Assembly (NCBI GenBank): GCA_019188255.1
Contig: JAETXT010000006.1
Span: 868,001-932,000 of the forward strand
Source: Verticillium longisporum
Lineage: Eukaryota > Ascomycota > Sordariomycetes > Glomerellales > Plectosphaerellaceae
Direction: 5' to 3'
DNA length: 64,000 nucleotides
Shown in pieces: positions 34,601-46,676 of this stretch (positions are counted from its first letter, which is position 1; every line of letters begins with the position of its first letter). Position numbers and translations under genes: made by a program. A model generated the notes under the pieces. The model had not been told where the DNA came from, ran no database searches, and saw nothing but the letters and a program-made list of their open reading frames with translations.

Positions 34601-35964
34601 TTAAGCCTTCCTATACCTTCTACGTTCGCTTCGCTAGAGAATCCCTAGCTATCTAGCCTAGCTAGGAGCTATTTAAATTTCAGAGAACCCTATATAATAC
34701 CTACCCTAGTATATAGGATAAAGATAATATTATAGAATATAGACTATATATCTATAATATTAGGCTTTTATCCTTCCCTAGTAAATATAGATTTATTAGC
34801 TTTATTAAATTTAATACCTTTATTACCTTTATTCTAGCTCGCTTATAATTTTATATCCTTCTTTATATCTTCTATACTCTTATAGAGGAGTTATATATTA
34901 ATAATATAGCCCTTAATCTAAGCTTAAAGCTCTAAGTATCTAGCCTCTTTTCCTTACTCATATTATAGGGTATATCCCTAGTAAACTTATATTAAGGGAC
35001 GAAAAGGGTTAAGAATAGGATAGCCGATCTACTAAGTATTAGCTTCTATTATTATTTCCTATTAAGTTCATATACTTCTTACAATAACTATCCTTAAATA
35101 TCGATATATTATTATTTAAATAGCCTATTAATATAAATATAGTATATTTATTCCGCCTATATACCCTCTAGATCTAGGAAGTATTGCTCGAAAGACTCTT
35201 ATTAAAGGGAATAAAGTATACTCTATTTATCTAACTTCGGGTTCTATCCTTAATAATTTAAACTATTAAAATATATTAATAAAAATAGATATCTTAGAAT
35301 ATAGTGCCCTAATAGAGATAGTAAAACCGGGCAGGGTAGAAAGGTATAGCTTAGCGATAAGGTAATTAGGGGTAGCTAATTAGGGAAACGGACATTAGCT
35401 AGACTCATTATAAGGACCTCTAAGGTGCTTATATTATAAATCCTATACTATACGTTCAAGGACCTATCTTTTTCTTAAATGACTATTTCATTGCCCTAAT
35501 TAGATAAGGTCTTTACTAGCCCTACTTTAATAGGTATTTATTAGCGATAATATATACTTAGATATATTAGTATTAATTATTTCGGAAAGCGCTCTTTATT
35601 AGAACTTAAGCCCTATAATATCTTATAACTTCCTATTATATAATAATTCCTATCTAATTTTAATGCTCTTAATTATTATAAATAGATATTCTTCTAGATA
35701 GGCCCTACTTCCCTTAGGGTTAATCCGAGTACTTATATTAACTTAATCGGAAAACGCTTACCTCCGTTCCTATCGAAAAATACACTATTCTATAGCTAAA
35801 AATCAGGGCTACTAAGATCTTCGATCCATTCCTTCCTCCAACGCTTTCTTCTCGAGATATAACGACTTCTATCTCTCCCTGCCTCTTATACTCCTTTATT
35901 AATTTATCTCTCTACGATCCCTTTATCTATTAAGATAATATTACCTTCGGTCGTTGCCTAGAAC
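31624..35964. other. RIP-mutated DNA, no identifiable element
   Basis: A very AT-rich block with TAA/TAG in all frames. The stretch 33.5-35.3 kb on the plus strand still shows runs of plausible codons, but I recognise no domain. Probably old retrotransposon sequence. Confidence 0.55.
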
Positions 35965-36234
35965 CTAGACTAATAGTAATTACTATATAGGATTCACTAC
36001 TATAGTAATTACTAGGGCTAGGACTAACTACTCCCTTAAGTACATAATTTATAGCCTATATAATCTATAAATTAGATAGGTAATAGTAAATTAGATAGGT
36101 AGTAGTAATTTAGAGAGATAGTATCAATAATTATTATTATAAGTCTTATATTACTAACCCTATCTACTTAGAGCTCTTAGGTATAGCTAATATAATAAAT
36201 CAGGGTTTATATAAATAGTAAAGCCCTTTTAATA
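35965..36234 (+). mobile_element. copia-X LTR fragment (3' end of LTR)
   Basis: The last about 270 bases of the copia-X LTR are recognisable: TAGTAATTACTATATAGGAT near the start, AATTTAGAGAGATAGTAT in the middle and GGGTTTATATAAATAGTAAA followed by GCCC at the end. The flank after 36234 is not copia-X internal sequence, so this is a truncated or solo LTR. Confidence 0.7.
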
Positions 36235-37479
36235 ATTTATTTATATTAATACTTTCAATTATTATAATCTAATTTTAACCTCTTCGCTAGACTATCTTTA
36301 TATTAGAATAACTTTTAGTATTTATAATAATTATTCTAATAGAGATAATACTTATTATAAACTCTATCTTATTAAAATTATATATATTATATTCTATAAT
36401 ATTATATTTTATAATTATAGTATAAATAAATATAAACTATATATTTATTATATTAAAGTCTTTATATAGGGCTCTTTTATAATCGTATTTATAAAAGAAA
36501 TATATTCTAAATTCTAATTATCGTTTAATAAAGTTTAAGGCTTATTACTTCTTAATATATTATATATTATAATTAGAAAATAATCGATTAGCTACATCTT
36601 CTACTTTATAAAGCTATAAAGGAAATAATTAGGAATCCTATTTAAATATATATTAAATAATTATTAATTCTTCTAGCTCTATTAATTCTTTTAATTTAAA
36701 TATAGTATTATATTATTAAGGAGTAATAGGTAGCTATCTATTAGGAGATCTTTTATTAAGAAAGACTAGATCTAATAATTACCGTTTACTAGAGAACTGG
36801 AGAAGAGGGGTTATCCGTCCTAGTAATCCTTTTATATAATTTAGCTTTCTATAAATACTATATAATACTCTATCCCTACTTTATCTATAAGATTTCCTAA
36901 TATAGGGGCGCTTATAGTCTAGCTAGTCGGTCCTTAATTATTATTAAGGGGTATTTAAAGTATAAATTCAAGGAACTAAATTCAAGGGAATTATATAATA
37001 AAAGTAGTTTAATAGGATATTTAATAAGCTTAAGTAATAAGGTATTATTAAATTTATATTTAAATTAACTATTCTTATTTAATAAGCTTTATTCCTTTTA
37101 ATCGTTTTTAATTTAAATTTAAACCTTTCCTATAAAGAGGTAATTATCCTCTTTATTTACTTTTACTATTATTTAAGCGAATAATTAATCTATATAGTTA
37201 TTAATAGCCTCCTTAGTTTTCTATAAATAGGATAAGCGAGCTATAATAGTAGCTAATTATTCTTAAAGTTTATTAAGCTTTAATTTAGCTTTATTTCCCT
37301 AAAGCTTAAGATCCTCTATTATTATAGAATATCTTATTAGTATATAATCGTTATTAATATTAGATATATAATTTTATAAAAAGAGTAATTTATATATTTA
37401 TAAAGAAGCTAATCTATTATATAAATAACGTTATTTTATATAAATAGTATAATAAGATAAATTAGGACTTATTTAATAG
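36235..37479. other. RIP-mutated DNA, unassigned
   Basis: AT-rich with no readable domain. It lies between a truncated copia-X LTR and the 3' part of a copia-X element. Confidence 0.5.
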
Positions 37480-38663
37480 GATAAATTATATTAATAGTAT
37501 TGAGAATATAATATATTCTTAAAAGAAAAAGGATTAAATACTTAAATCTATTACTCCTAAGAATATTAAAATATACTAATAGCTACTCGCTTTATTAATA
37601 TTTAATTTAATTAAATATAATAATAGAGAAATACTTAATAATAGATCTTATAGTATTATAATAAAGCTACGAAGAACGTAAGGTTAACAAGATCTATTAG
37701 AACGCTAGAAGCGATAACTTAGCCGATTGAATAATTAAAGGAATATTAAACTTAATACTAAAAGCATTAATAAGCTTTAATAAAACTATTATTAAAATTA
37801 AAGGATAGATTAAATATTAAGAAAAGAGTAATTAAAAGGTAAAAGTAAATAATAAGAAGTAATTAATAAAGCCTAAAAACGGGTATTATAGGAATAGTAA
37901 AATAGTAAAATAATAGCTCTAAAGAATAGATTAGGCCTTAGAGTTTAAGGACTCCGAACTTAATTACTTAGGAGAGTTCTATTATAGGTAATCGAAGAGC
38001 TATAGAATAGTAGTACGCCTAGCTACTTTACGCTCTATATTATTAAGATTATTAAAGTCGTTATTAATGTTAGCGCCCCCTTTAGCCTCCTCCTCCTTAA
38101 TAATCGATAATATATTCTTAATAATAGTATACTATTTCTTTATATCCTATATCCTTTATTAATAGATTATACAATTACAGGATTAAGGAAATGCTAGAGA
38201 AAGGAGCTTATTAGCTTATTCTTCTTATCCTAGGCCTTAAAAGACTTTATAATAAGTTTAAAGGTATTAACTAGGCTAAGATAATAATTATTAAAGTAAT
38301 AAATATTAGAAAATAGGGATCGTAGAAGTTTATAATTATTTATAAGAGTACTTAGAAGTATATTAATAATATCGAGAACCCTTAAGCTTAAAATCGAAGT
38401 ATATACTATTAATATTTATTTTAATTTACTTATTTATAAAATAAGGCTTTAAATACCCTAAATAGAGGACTTTATAGATATTATTATAGATATACTTTAA
38501 ACCCTAGATTAATAGCTCCTATAATTAATATTAATTAGGTTTTTATACTTTACTACTCTCTTAGTAGGAGGGGTAATAGGTATAGGGGCTTTATATTTAG
38601 GAGGCATTATCGAAGGCGAAAGAGAGAGAAAAAGAGAGAGAGAGAGAGTAATAAAAAGGGGGA
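37480..38663 (+). mobile_element. copia-X 3' internal region with polypurine tract
   Basis: Matches the stretch between RNase H and 3' LTR of the copy at 61.9-63.1 kb. It ends in a long purine run (about 38620-38650) and the polypurine tract AAAAAGGGGGA up to 38663, directly before the LTR. On the opposite strand a possible ORF begins at 38607. Confidence 0.7.
37600..38607 (-). other. possible antisense ORF of copia-X (one of three copies)
   Basis: Between RNase H and the polypurine tract the strand opposite to pol begins with ATGCCTCCTAAATATAAAGC, read as MPPKYKAPIPI-type residues followed by TPPTKRV. Further along it shows KEEEAKGG and LQLFDY blocks, with mostly RIP-type stops between. The same start is recognisable at 46684 (plus) and near 63035 (minus). 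Frame changes along the way cannot be resolved by eye, and RIP-treated DNA of this base composition can look coding by chance. Confidence 0.35.
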
Positions 38664-39534
38664 TTTATTAATTATCGAAGCTCTAAATAATAAAATAAGC
38701 TAGCTAATATATAATTAAAGTATATATTATATAGAAGAGGAAAAGTAAAAGGAATAAAGTTATTATAAACTATTAGTTAAATATATAGATCGTTAGAATA
38801 TAGTATTTATTAATTTAGTTTAATAGGATCTATTAATCTTATTTAAAACGTTAAATCCTATTATTCCTAATAAAGGCTAATAATAATTATTCCTCTATTA
38901 ATAATTAATAAATTAGCCATTTAAATACTTTAAGAGCCTATATCTAGCTATTATAAGAAAACTATTTAAGTAGCTATTTATTTCCTTTATTAAAGGGCTT
39001 AATAGCCTATTTCTATTATTTAATTATAATTTAATTCGTTTCCTTAGAGAGCTATTTAATAGCTAATTTAGCTAATCTATAGTATTAGAGATTAGGAATT
39101 TAGTAATTATAGGACTAGTAGTATTAAGCTACGTTTTCCTTATTCTATCTATTATTCTCCTATTATTACTTATTTATAGTATTTATTTTATAGATTAAGA
39201 TAGTAGATCTAATATACTAGAGATTAGAGATTATAAGTATATTAGAATAGCTATTAAGCTAATTATTAAAGCTTAATACTAGTCCCTTAAGTAATTCTAT
39301 CTATAAAGAAAGGATAGCTAGTATTAAACTAATATTACTCCTAGGAGTATATAGTTATAGCTTATATAATATATAAATTAAATAGATATATCTAATTTAT
39401 ATAGATAGTAGTAATTTAGAGAGATAGTATTAATTATTATAAATCTTATATTATTAACCCTACCTATTTAGGGCTCTTAAATATAGCTAAAGTAATAAAT
39501 CGGGGTTTATATAAATAGTAAAGCCCTCTTAATA
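38664..39534 (+). mobile_element. copia-X LTR (871 bases), shared by two elements
   Basis: Defined by comparison with four other copies. It starts right after the polypurine tract and ends in GTAAAGCCCTCTTAATA. The ends TA...TA are what TG...CA becomes after RIP. Upstream is a copia-X 3' end and downstream a copia-X 5' internal region, so one LTR serves both, as in a tandem made by LTR-LTR recombination. Confidence 0.75.
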
Positions 39535-41217
39535 TTAATTAATATTATATTTAACGTAATATAGAATAGCTAGAGCTAGAGAAGTTAAGATCGATCCTAT
39601 AAATAGTAAATTCGCTATATTTAAGCTTATTAGTTATACTTTATAAGTAATTATAAGAGTACTATTTACTTTAAATACTTTAGGATTCTTATAAAAGCTT
39701 AATAATAAAGAAACCCTCTATTATATAATCTATAGGAGTACTATTTACTTTAAGTATCTTAGGACTCCTATACTTAAGATTACTATTTAGGCTATATTAT
39801 TAGCTATTAAATCCGATAAACGAAGCTCTATAGAATAATTAATAATTTATAATAGAGCTTTAATAGATTAATAATAATAAGCTCTTCTAATTATAGAAAT
39901 AGCTCTATAATAGAGCTATAGAGTATTAAAAAGATATAATAGGAGTTCGATAGTATTCTTAAGGAATTTAATATATTATACTTAATATAGAAAGTTAAGA
40001 AGAATCTCGACATCGACTTTATTATTAATAGAATAGAATTATAGTTCCCTAGATTATTAATATTAGTATTTATAGAGCTTAAGAATATATAGACCTTTAA
40101 AGTAATAAATATATATAGAATTATAAAAGGAGTTTACCTCTTAGAAGCGTTTATCGAGGACTTCTAGGGCTAGATTAAAGAGGACTTCGATTCCTATAAT
40201 ATAATATTTACTTAAATACTAAAGGTATATCTAATAGAGTATAGGATCCCTCTTCTAGAAATAATGAATGCTAAAATATTAAAGAGATTAATATTAATAC
40301 TCTTATAGGAGGAAATGCTTAATATAATAAGGATAATTACTATTAACTAGGATTTTAATATTCTAAGGAGTAGAGGAATAGAGAGAATAATAGGATAATA
40401 AATAATAATCTATAGGGAATACTTAATTATCCTAAATTCGAGAACTAAGAATAGGGAGGATAGATCCTTAATAGCCCCTAGTTCTAGGGTTATCTAATTA
40501 ATAGAATAGATAATCTAGTTAATAAAAGATTATACTTTAATTATAAAGAAATGAGACTTTACTCTTAAATATTATTTAAAACCTATTACTTTAATATTAT
40601 ACTCTACTATTATATAAATCGGGTAATATATTAATTAATGGATCTTTAATTAAAGAATTTATATTATTATAGAATAAAGAGAAAAGATTTTCTAAGGAGA
40701 TCTATAATATCCTTAATAATAATATAAGGATATTTATAGACGTTTATGAATTCCTATAAATTTAATATATATAGTTCTATATACTTTTCTTAGATATACT
40801 TTTAAGGTATATATAAGGTTTCTTCCTAGAATATATAAGCTAAAGTATATAATTCTAATAGATATACTTAATAATTAAATAATAATTCGATTTAGAGATT
40901 AATAAAATATAATATTATATAGGTTAGAGCTTAATAATATTCTATTCTATAATAATAGAAGCTAATAATATAGGAAAGCTATAAATAGAAGTTCTCTATA
41001 TCTTTCTAGATAGGCTTTAATAATAATAGAAAGTATTTAGCTCTATATTTAGAAAGGAGACTTATCTCTATATAAATACTCTAAAAGTAGTTTAAAGTAT
41101 TCTAGAGCTAAAGATTAAATTAATAAAGCTAGAGTAATCTTTTAATACTTTATCTATATGGCTTAAGAGTATATTAAAGGTAGAAGAAAATACTAAGATA
41201 CTTAAATACTTCTATAT
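39535..41217 (+). mobile_element. copia-X 5' internal region (gag part), interrupted
   Basis: Follows the LTR directly and matches 56880-58560 over its whole length. It is cut at 41217 by the gypsy-F LTR, exactly where the other copy continues as CTATATTAATAGATA. Frames are full of RIP stops. Its position after the 5' LTR suggests gag. Confidence 0.7.
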
Positions 41218-41517
41218 TATTACGAGTATAGTAGATAGATAGTTATATAACCCTATTATATAATTATAGATTAGTAATTACTATTATATAATTCCCTTTT
41301 ATAATTATAGTATAGTAATTACTATTAGGCTATTATAATATAGTAATTACGGAACTATAATTACTAGCTAGGGAGATTCCTAATTATATAATTAGGAGGA
41401 ATACTATATAGAGAATTATTTACTACCCTCTTAATAAGGGAGAATATCTTAATATAATACTTTAAATTAAATATTTAAGATCTAAGATTACTAATCCCTA
41501 TAGCTATAACTATATTA
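41218..41517 (+). mobile_element. gypsy-F 5' LTR (300 bases)
   Basis: Same length as and similar sequence to the inverted copy at 51159-51458. It starts TATTACGAG and ends TATATTA, that is TG...CA changed by RIP. The base string before it, TATAT, is the target duplication found again at the other LTR. Confidence 0.8.
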
Positions 41518-42874
41518 AAATAATAGTAATTAATTTAAATAAGCCGAATCGACTATATATTATATTACCTATAGAGTAAAAAGCTCCTTAAGGGCCTTAA
41601 AGAATCTTTACTAGGAAGTTCTCTTTAGGAGTTATAATAGTCCGCTTACTCCTTAAAGTGCTAGACTAATACCTAGAGATATTCCGACTATTTATTAGAA
41701 ATTAAGAAGAAGCGTTTCTTAGAGATACTCTATTAATAATAGAAGAAAAGGAGCTTAGCCTAGAATATAATAAAATCTCGTAATAGAATCCTATATATCC
41801 TCTATTATAGCCTATATTTAAATAGAACGATAAATAATTAAGAATAGCTTTATAAAAATACTAACCTAGTAAATACTTAAGCTAGACTAGTTCCCTTAAA
41901 TAATGGAAGATTAATACAAGGTATATAAGAGGGCGACTATTAAGGATATTAACCTAATAACCCCTAGAATATTAATTAGAAGCTATAATAATTAGAATAT
42001 AAAGGCTTCTATAAGCGAAATTAATAATAAATTAAAGAGATTATAGTCCTCCTCTTTAATTAGATAATAGAATTTAGGGATAATAACCCTAGAAGAGCTA
42101 ATAATAAAGCTTATAATCGAGGAAGAACCTAGAATTAGAATAATTATACTAGGAAAGATACCCTTCTACGAGAAGCTATATAAATAATATATTATAAATA
42201 AATATTGTTAATTACCCTTTAATCTAATTAGCTATAATTATAATAATAGCCTAGCCTCTATAAGAGTAATACTACCCCGATAATTAGAGATATATTAACT
42301 TATTTAAATATCTTTATTTATATAATATTAGCTTAATATAGAAAATAATCCCCCTATTCTCTAACCCTAATATATTATATTAGATTTAGCTATAGTATAT
42401 AAACTATTTAGACTCTAAAGGAATAAACTTAATAATAAGCTAAACTTTAAGTTTAAGTTAGAGGATATTAGATTTTTCAATCTACCCCTATACTTCGAAG
42501 GGAAATGAAATATATATTAAGAGAGTACGAGGATCGTTTAATAAGATATCTATAGATTTAGTAATATAATTAAACGATATATAATATTAAGCCTAAACTA
42601 CTAAGCTATTATAGCCTATAATATATACTAATATCTATTAAGAGTAGCCTTAATTTAGTATATTAATAGTACAGACTCTAATCTAAGGCTCTATCTTTTA
42701 CTTAGGATTAATAAAGGCTTTAAAATATAAATAGATTTCCTCTTTTAAATGTTTAAACTATTATATAAAGAAGCTAAAGAAAGACTTAGGAAGATAAGGT
42801 TTATTCTTTAAAGTATTATTAATTATATTAATTTCCGCTTATTTATAAATAAAGTTATATAATTTACTAGATTA
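41518..42874 (+). mobile_element. gypsy-F gag region
   Basis: The second half of this stretch reads, allowing TAA/TAG for Gln/Trp, as KFKLEDIRFFNL, then DIYRFSNIIKR, LLRVALIQYINS and FKLLYKEAKERLRKIRF. This is the order of blocks in fungal Ty3/gypsy gag proteins (a GFFDP-like block, a Y-x-D-V-x-x-F block, an LRGxAxxWY block and an RF-x-x-A-L block). The protease and reverse-transcriptase palm that should follow are missing here; the sequence is cut by a copia-X LTR. Confidence 0.65.
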
Positions 42875-43872
42875 ATAGAAGAGCCCTGATTCATTACTTT
42901 AGCTATGCCTAAGAGCTCTAAATAGGTAGGGTAGGTAATATAAGACTTATAATAATTATTAGTACTTTCTCTCTAAATTACCGCTACCTACGTAAATTAG
43001 ATATACCTATCTAATTCACCGATTATATAAGCTATGAATTACGTGCTCCTAAGTGCTATGAATCCCAGCCCCGGTGATCACTATATCAGTGAATCCTATA
43101 CGGTAATCACCGACCTAGGTAATCCCCTAATATTAGTTTAATACCGGCTATCTTTTCTTTATAGATAGGATTACCTAAGGGACTAATATCGGGCTCTATT
43201 ACCTAGGCTAATAACTATTCTAATATACTTATAATCCTCTAGTCTCTAGTATATTAGATCTACTATCCCTAATCTATAAAATGAATAAATAAATAAGTAA
43301 ATGAATAATAATAGGAGAATAATAGATAGAATAAGGAAAAATATAGCTTAATACTACTATTCCTATAAGCGCTAAATCCCTAATCCCTAGTACTATGGAT
43401 TAATCGAACTAATTACTAAATAGCTCTCTAAAGAAACGAATTAAATTATAATTAAATAATAGAAGTAGGCTTTTAAACCCTTTAATAAAGGAAATAAATA
43501 GTAATTAAATAGTATAATAGCTAATTAAATAGCGCTCTTATAATAGCTAGATATAGGCTCTTAAAGTCTCTAAATCGCTAGTATACTAATAGAGGGTAGA
43601 AGAATAAATATTATTACCCCTTTATTAGCTTTCTTAATAAGAATAATAGAATTAAACCGCCTTTAATAGGAATAATAGAATTAAACCGCTTAAATAGAAT
43701 TAATAGATCCTATTAAGCTAGTTTAGTAAATACTATATTCTATAGATCTATATATCTAGTTAATAAGTTATAATAACTCTATTCCTTTTACTATTCCTCT
43801 TCCCTATAACGATTCTTTATTTTAAGATTAGCTAGCCTAATCTACTATTTTAGAGCTCCGACGATTATTAAT
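42875..43872 (-). mobile_element. copia-X LTR with polypurine tract, inverted
   Basis: About one kilobase matching the other LTRs in reverse orientation. The complement of the polypurine tract (CCCCCTTTTTACTACTCTCT) follows at 43873. The first about 20 bases of the LTR end are deleted at 42875. Just beyond the tract, at 43920-43944, lies the end of another LTR in plus orientation (GTAGTAAAGCCCTCTTAATA), so this spot is rearranged. Confidence 0.7.
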
Positions 43873-43944
43873 TCCCCCTTTTTACTACTCTCTCTATCTC
43901 TCTTTCTCTCTTATCCTAGCTACGATAAGGGTTCATATAAGTAG

Positions 43945-44696
43945 TAAAGCCCTCTTAATAAATATAGATATTTAAAAGGGATCGTCTTCTATATTATAAA
44001 GCTACTCTATAATATTATAGAATTAGGTCTCTATTAGTTTATAATTTATTAATGCTATTATAGAGAGCATTTAAATATTATTCTAATAGGCTACGATCTA
44101 TATTTACTCCTAATTAGAGCTAGAGAGAGCTTTAAATTAATTAGAATATAGATTAATAATACCTTTAACCTTAGAGAGCCTATATTTATATAAAAGGAAT
44201 AAATAGAGCTCGATAATATTAGCTTCTAAGTAAAGCCTACTTCTATCCTTAATATAGGATCTAAAAGTATCTTGAATAGCTATATTATTAAAGTTAGAGC
44301 TAATAATCTAATAATATAATAGAAAGGCTAAAGTAATTGCTTAGAGCTAATAATGCTAGGGATAGTAAGCTTAGAATAATAATATATTACTTAGAGAGCT
44401 TATAATACCTATATTACTTTAATCTATTAACTAGAAGTAGCCTTCGATTTCTCTATTATAGCCTAAGCTAAGGACCTATAAAAGGACGACTTTAAATAGC
44501 TTAGTAAATATATATAAATAATAGATCGTTAATATAGTGTATAGCTTTATATATATTTAGATCTCTTAATAGCTTAGCTTTATATATTTATTAATAGTTA
44601 TTTTATTAATAATAAGAACTTTAGTTTATAGATCGGATTTATTATCCTCCTAAGTAATAAACGATCTAGCGATTAGGAGAATACCTTTATAATATA
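43945..44696 (+). mobile_element. copia-X pol fragment with RNase H
   Basis: Matches 61080-61830 of the long copy. At 44590-44660 it reads INNKNFS, then IGFIILLSNKR, which corresponds to the RNase H motif of fungal Ty1/copia elements (NNxDxSSQIGFI). Truncated at 44696 by insertion of the old pogo copy at a TA. Confidence 0.7.
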
Positions 44697-45674
44697 ACGT
44701 ACTCTATAAGCGAGTAGCTACCCTAAGCGAATAGCTACCCTAATATAATTTTTTCTATATCGATTATTTATATACTTATTCCTCGATAATTAAATATAAA
44801 AACCCCTTCTAAAGAAAATTAATTAAACCTTATTATCTAAGCTATAGAAAACGATAAGAATCTTAGCGCTAAGTATACTATAATAATCTTCGACGTCCCC
44901 TAAGCTATTCTATACTACTATAAACGAGGTACTATTTCTTAGCATAAAAGCCCCCTAAATAATACGAATTTAACTAAGCTTAAAGAGAATATAATTATTA
45001 AATATATTCTTAACCTAGATTTATAATATTATCCTCCCTAGTTAAGTAAGGTTAGAGATATAGCTAATCGACTTCTTAAAGAGCGTAGTATATAATATAT
45101 TAGGAGGAATTAAGTATTAGACTTTATTAAATAATAATTAGAATTAATAATATATTTCTTTAAGAAATACGATTATAAGAAGGCCTTATATAAAGATCCT
45201 AATACGATAAATATATAATTTCGCTTTATATAGAATATAATTATAAAGTATAATATAATAGATAAAGATATCTATAACTTCGATAAGATTAATTTCTAAA
45301 TAGGCATTATCGTTAATAGAATAGTCGTTATAAACTCTAAAAGACGTTCTAATATTAAGATAAGATAGCTAAGTAATTAGGAATAGGTTAAAGTAATCTA
45401 GGGTATTAAAGCAATTAGACTTTATATCCTATTATATATCATTATTATAAGTAAATATTACTTTTCATCCTAATATAAAGAAAGCGTATTTCCTTATAAT
45501 TAGAAAATCGTAACCTCTCTAAATAGCTAGACTATAAATAATATTAATCTAGATTAGACTAAGTACTTCGATTATCCTATTAAGCTATATAATTCGGGTA
45601 TTTTTCGCTTTCTTATCCTTAATAGCTATGAAAGTTATTACTCTATCGAATTCGAGCTCTATTATAAGGATAAT
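44697..45674 (+). mobile_element. RIP-mutated pogo/Fot1 relic
   Basis: The inverted repeat can still be read (ACGTACTCTATAAGCGAGTA, then GCTACCC), with a TA before it. The following 800 bases translate, with RIP stops, in parallel to the intact transposase: LEENIIVKYILNLDLQYYPP, ELITRFFKKYDYKKA, DIYNFDKINFQIG, FLILNSYESYYSIEFELYYK. The second catalytic Asp codon has become Asn (LNSYESY). The relic stops at the point matching FELYCKENN because a copia-X LTR begins there. It proves that this transposon family was present before or during RIP. Confidence 0.85.
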
Positions 45675-46630
45675 TATTAAGAGGGCTTTACTACTTATAT
45701 AAACCCCGATTCATTATTTTAGCTATACCTAAGAGCTCTAAATAGGTAGGGTTAGTAATATAAGACTTATAATAATTAATACTATCTCTCTAAATTACTA
45801 CTGCCTATATAAATTAGATATACCTTTCTAATTTATAGATTACGTAAGCCGTAATTATATGCTCCTAGGAGTAGTAGATCCTAGCCCCTAGTAATTACTA
45901 TATCGGTAAATCCTATATAGTAATTACTAACCTAGGTAATCCCCTAATATTAGTTTAATACTAGCTATCTTTTCTTTATAAATAGGATTGCCTTAGGGAC
46001 TAATATTAAGCTCTATTACCTAGGTTAATAGCTACTCTAATACGCTTATAGTCCCGAGTCTCTAGCGTATTAGATCTACTATCCTAATCTATAAAATGAA
46101 TAATATAAACGAGTAATACTAGAAGAATAATAAATAGAATAAGGAAAAACGTAGCTTAATATTACTATTCCTATAATTATTAAATCCCTAATCTCTAGCG
46201 CTATAGATTAATTAAATTAGCTATTAAATACTCTCTAAGGAAATAAAATAAATTATAATTAAATAATAGGAATAGGCCTTTAAGCCCTTTAATAAAGGAA
46301 ATAAATAGCTAATTAAATAGCGCTCTTATAATAGCTAGATATAAGCTTTTAAAGTATCTAAATCGCTAATTTATTAATTACAAGTAGAAGAAGAATTATT
46401 ATTAGCTTTTATTAGCCTTTTAATAGGAATAATAGGATTAAATTACTTCAATAGGATTAATAGATCCTACTAAGCTAATTTAGTAAATACTATATTTTAG
46501 AGATCGATATATATAATTAATAGTTTATAATAACTTTATTCCTTTTACTTTTCCTCTTCCCTATATTATATACTTTATTTATAGGTTAGCTAGCTAAATT
46601 TATTATTTTAGAGCTTCGACGATTAGTATA
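45675..46630 (-). mobile_element. copia-X LTR (956 bases) inserted in the pogo relic
   Basis: Starts TATTAAGAGGGCTTTACTAC and ends at 46630 next to the complement of the polypurine tract. It is the 3' LTR of the minus-strand element that continues to 51158. Confidence 0.8.
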
Positions 46631-46644
46631 TCCCCCTTTTTATT

Positions 46645-46676
<32 letters not shown>

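Noticed and set aside
42875..43944. MITE of about 1 kb with terminal inverted repeats GAGGGCTTTACTAC
   Set aside because: Comparison of five copies shows a polypurine tract before one end and retrotransposon internal sequence beyond the other. The repeated unit is an LTR, and the apparent inverted repeat comes from two LTR ends in opposite orientation.
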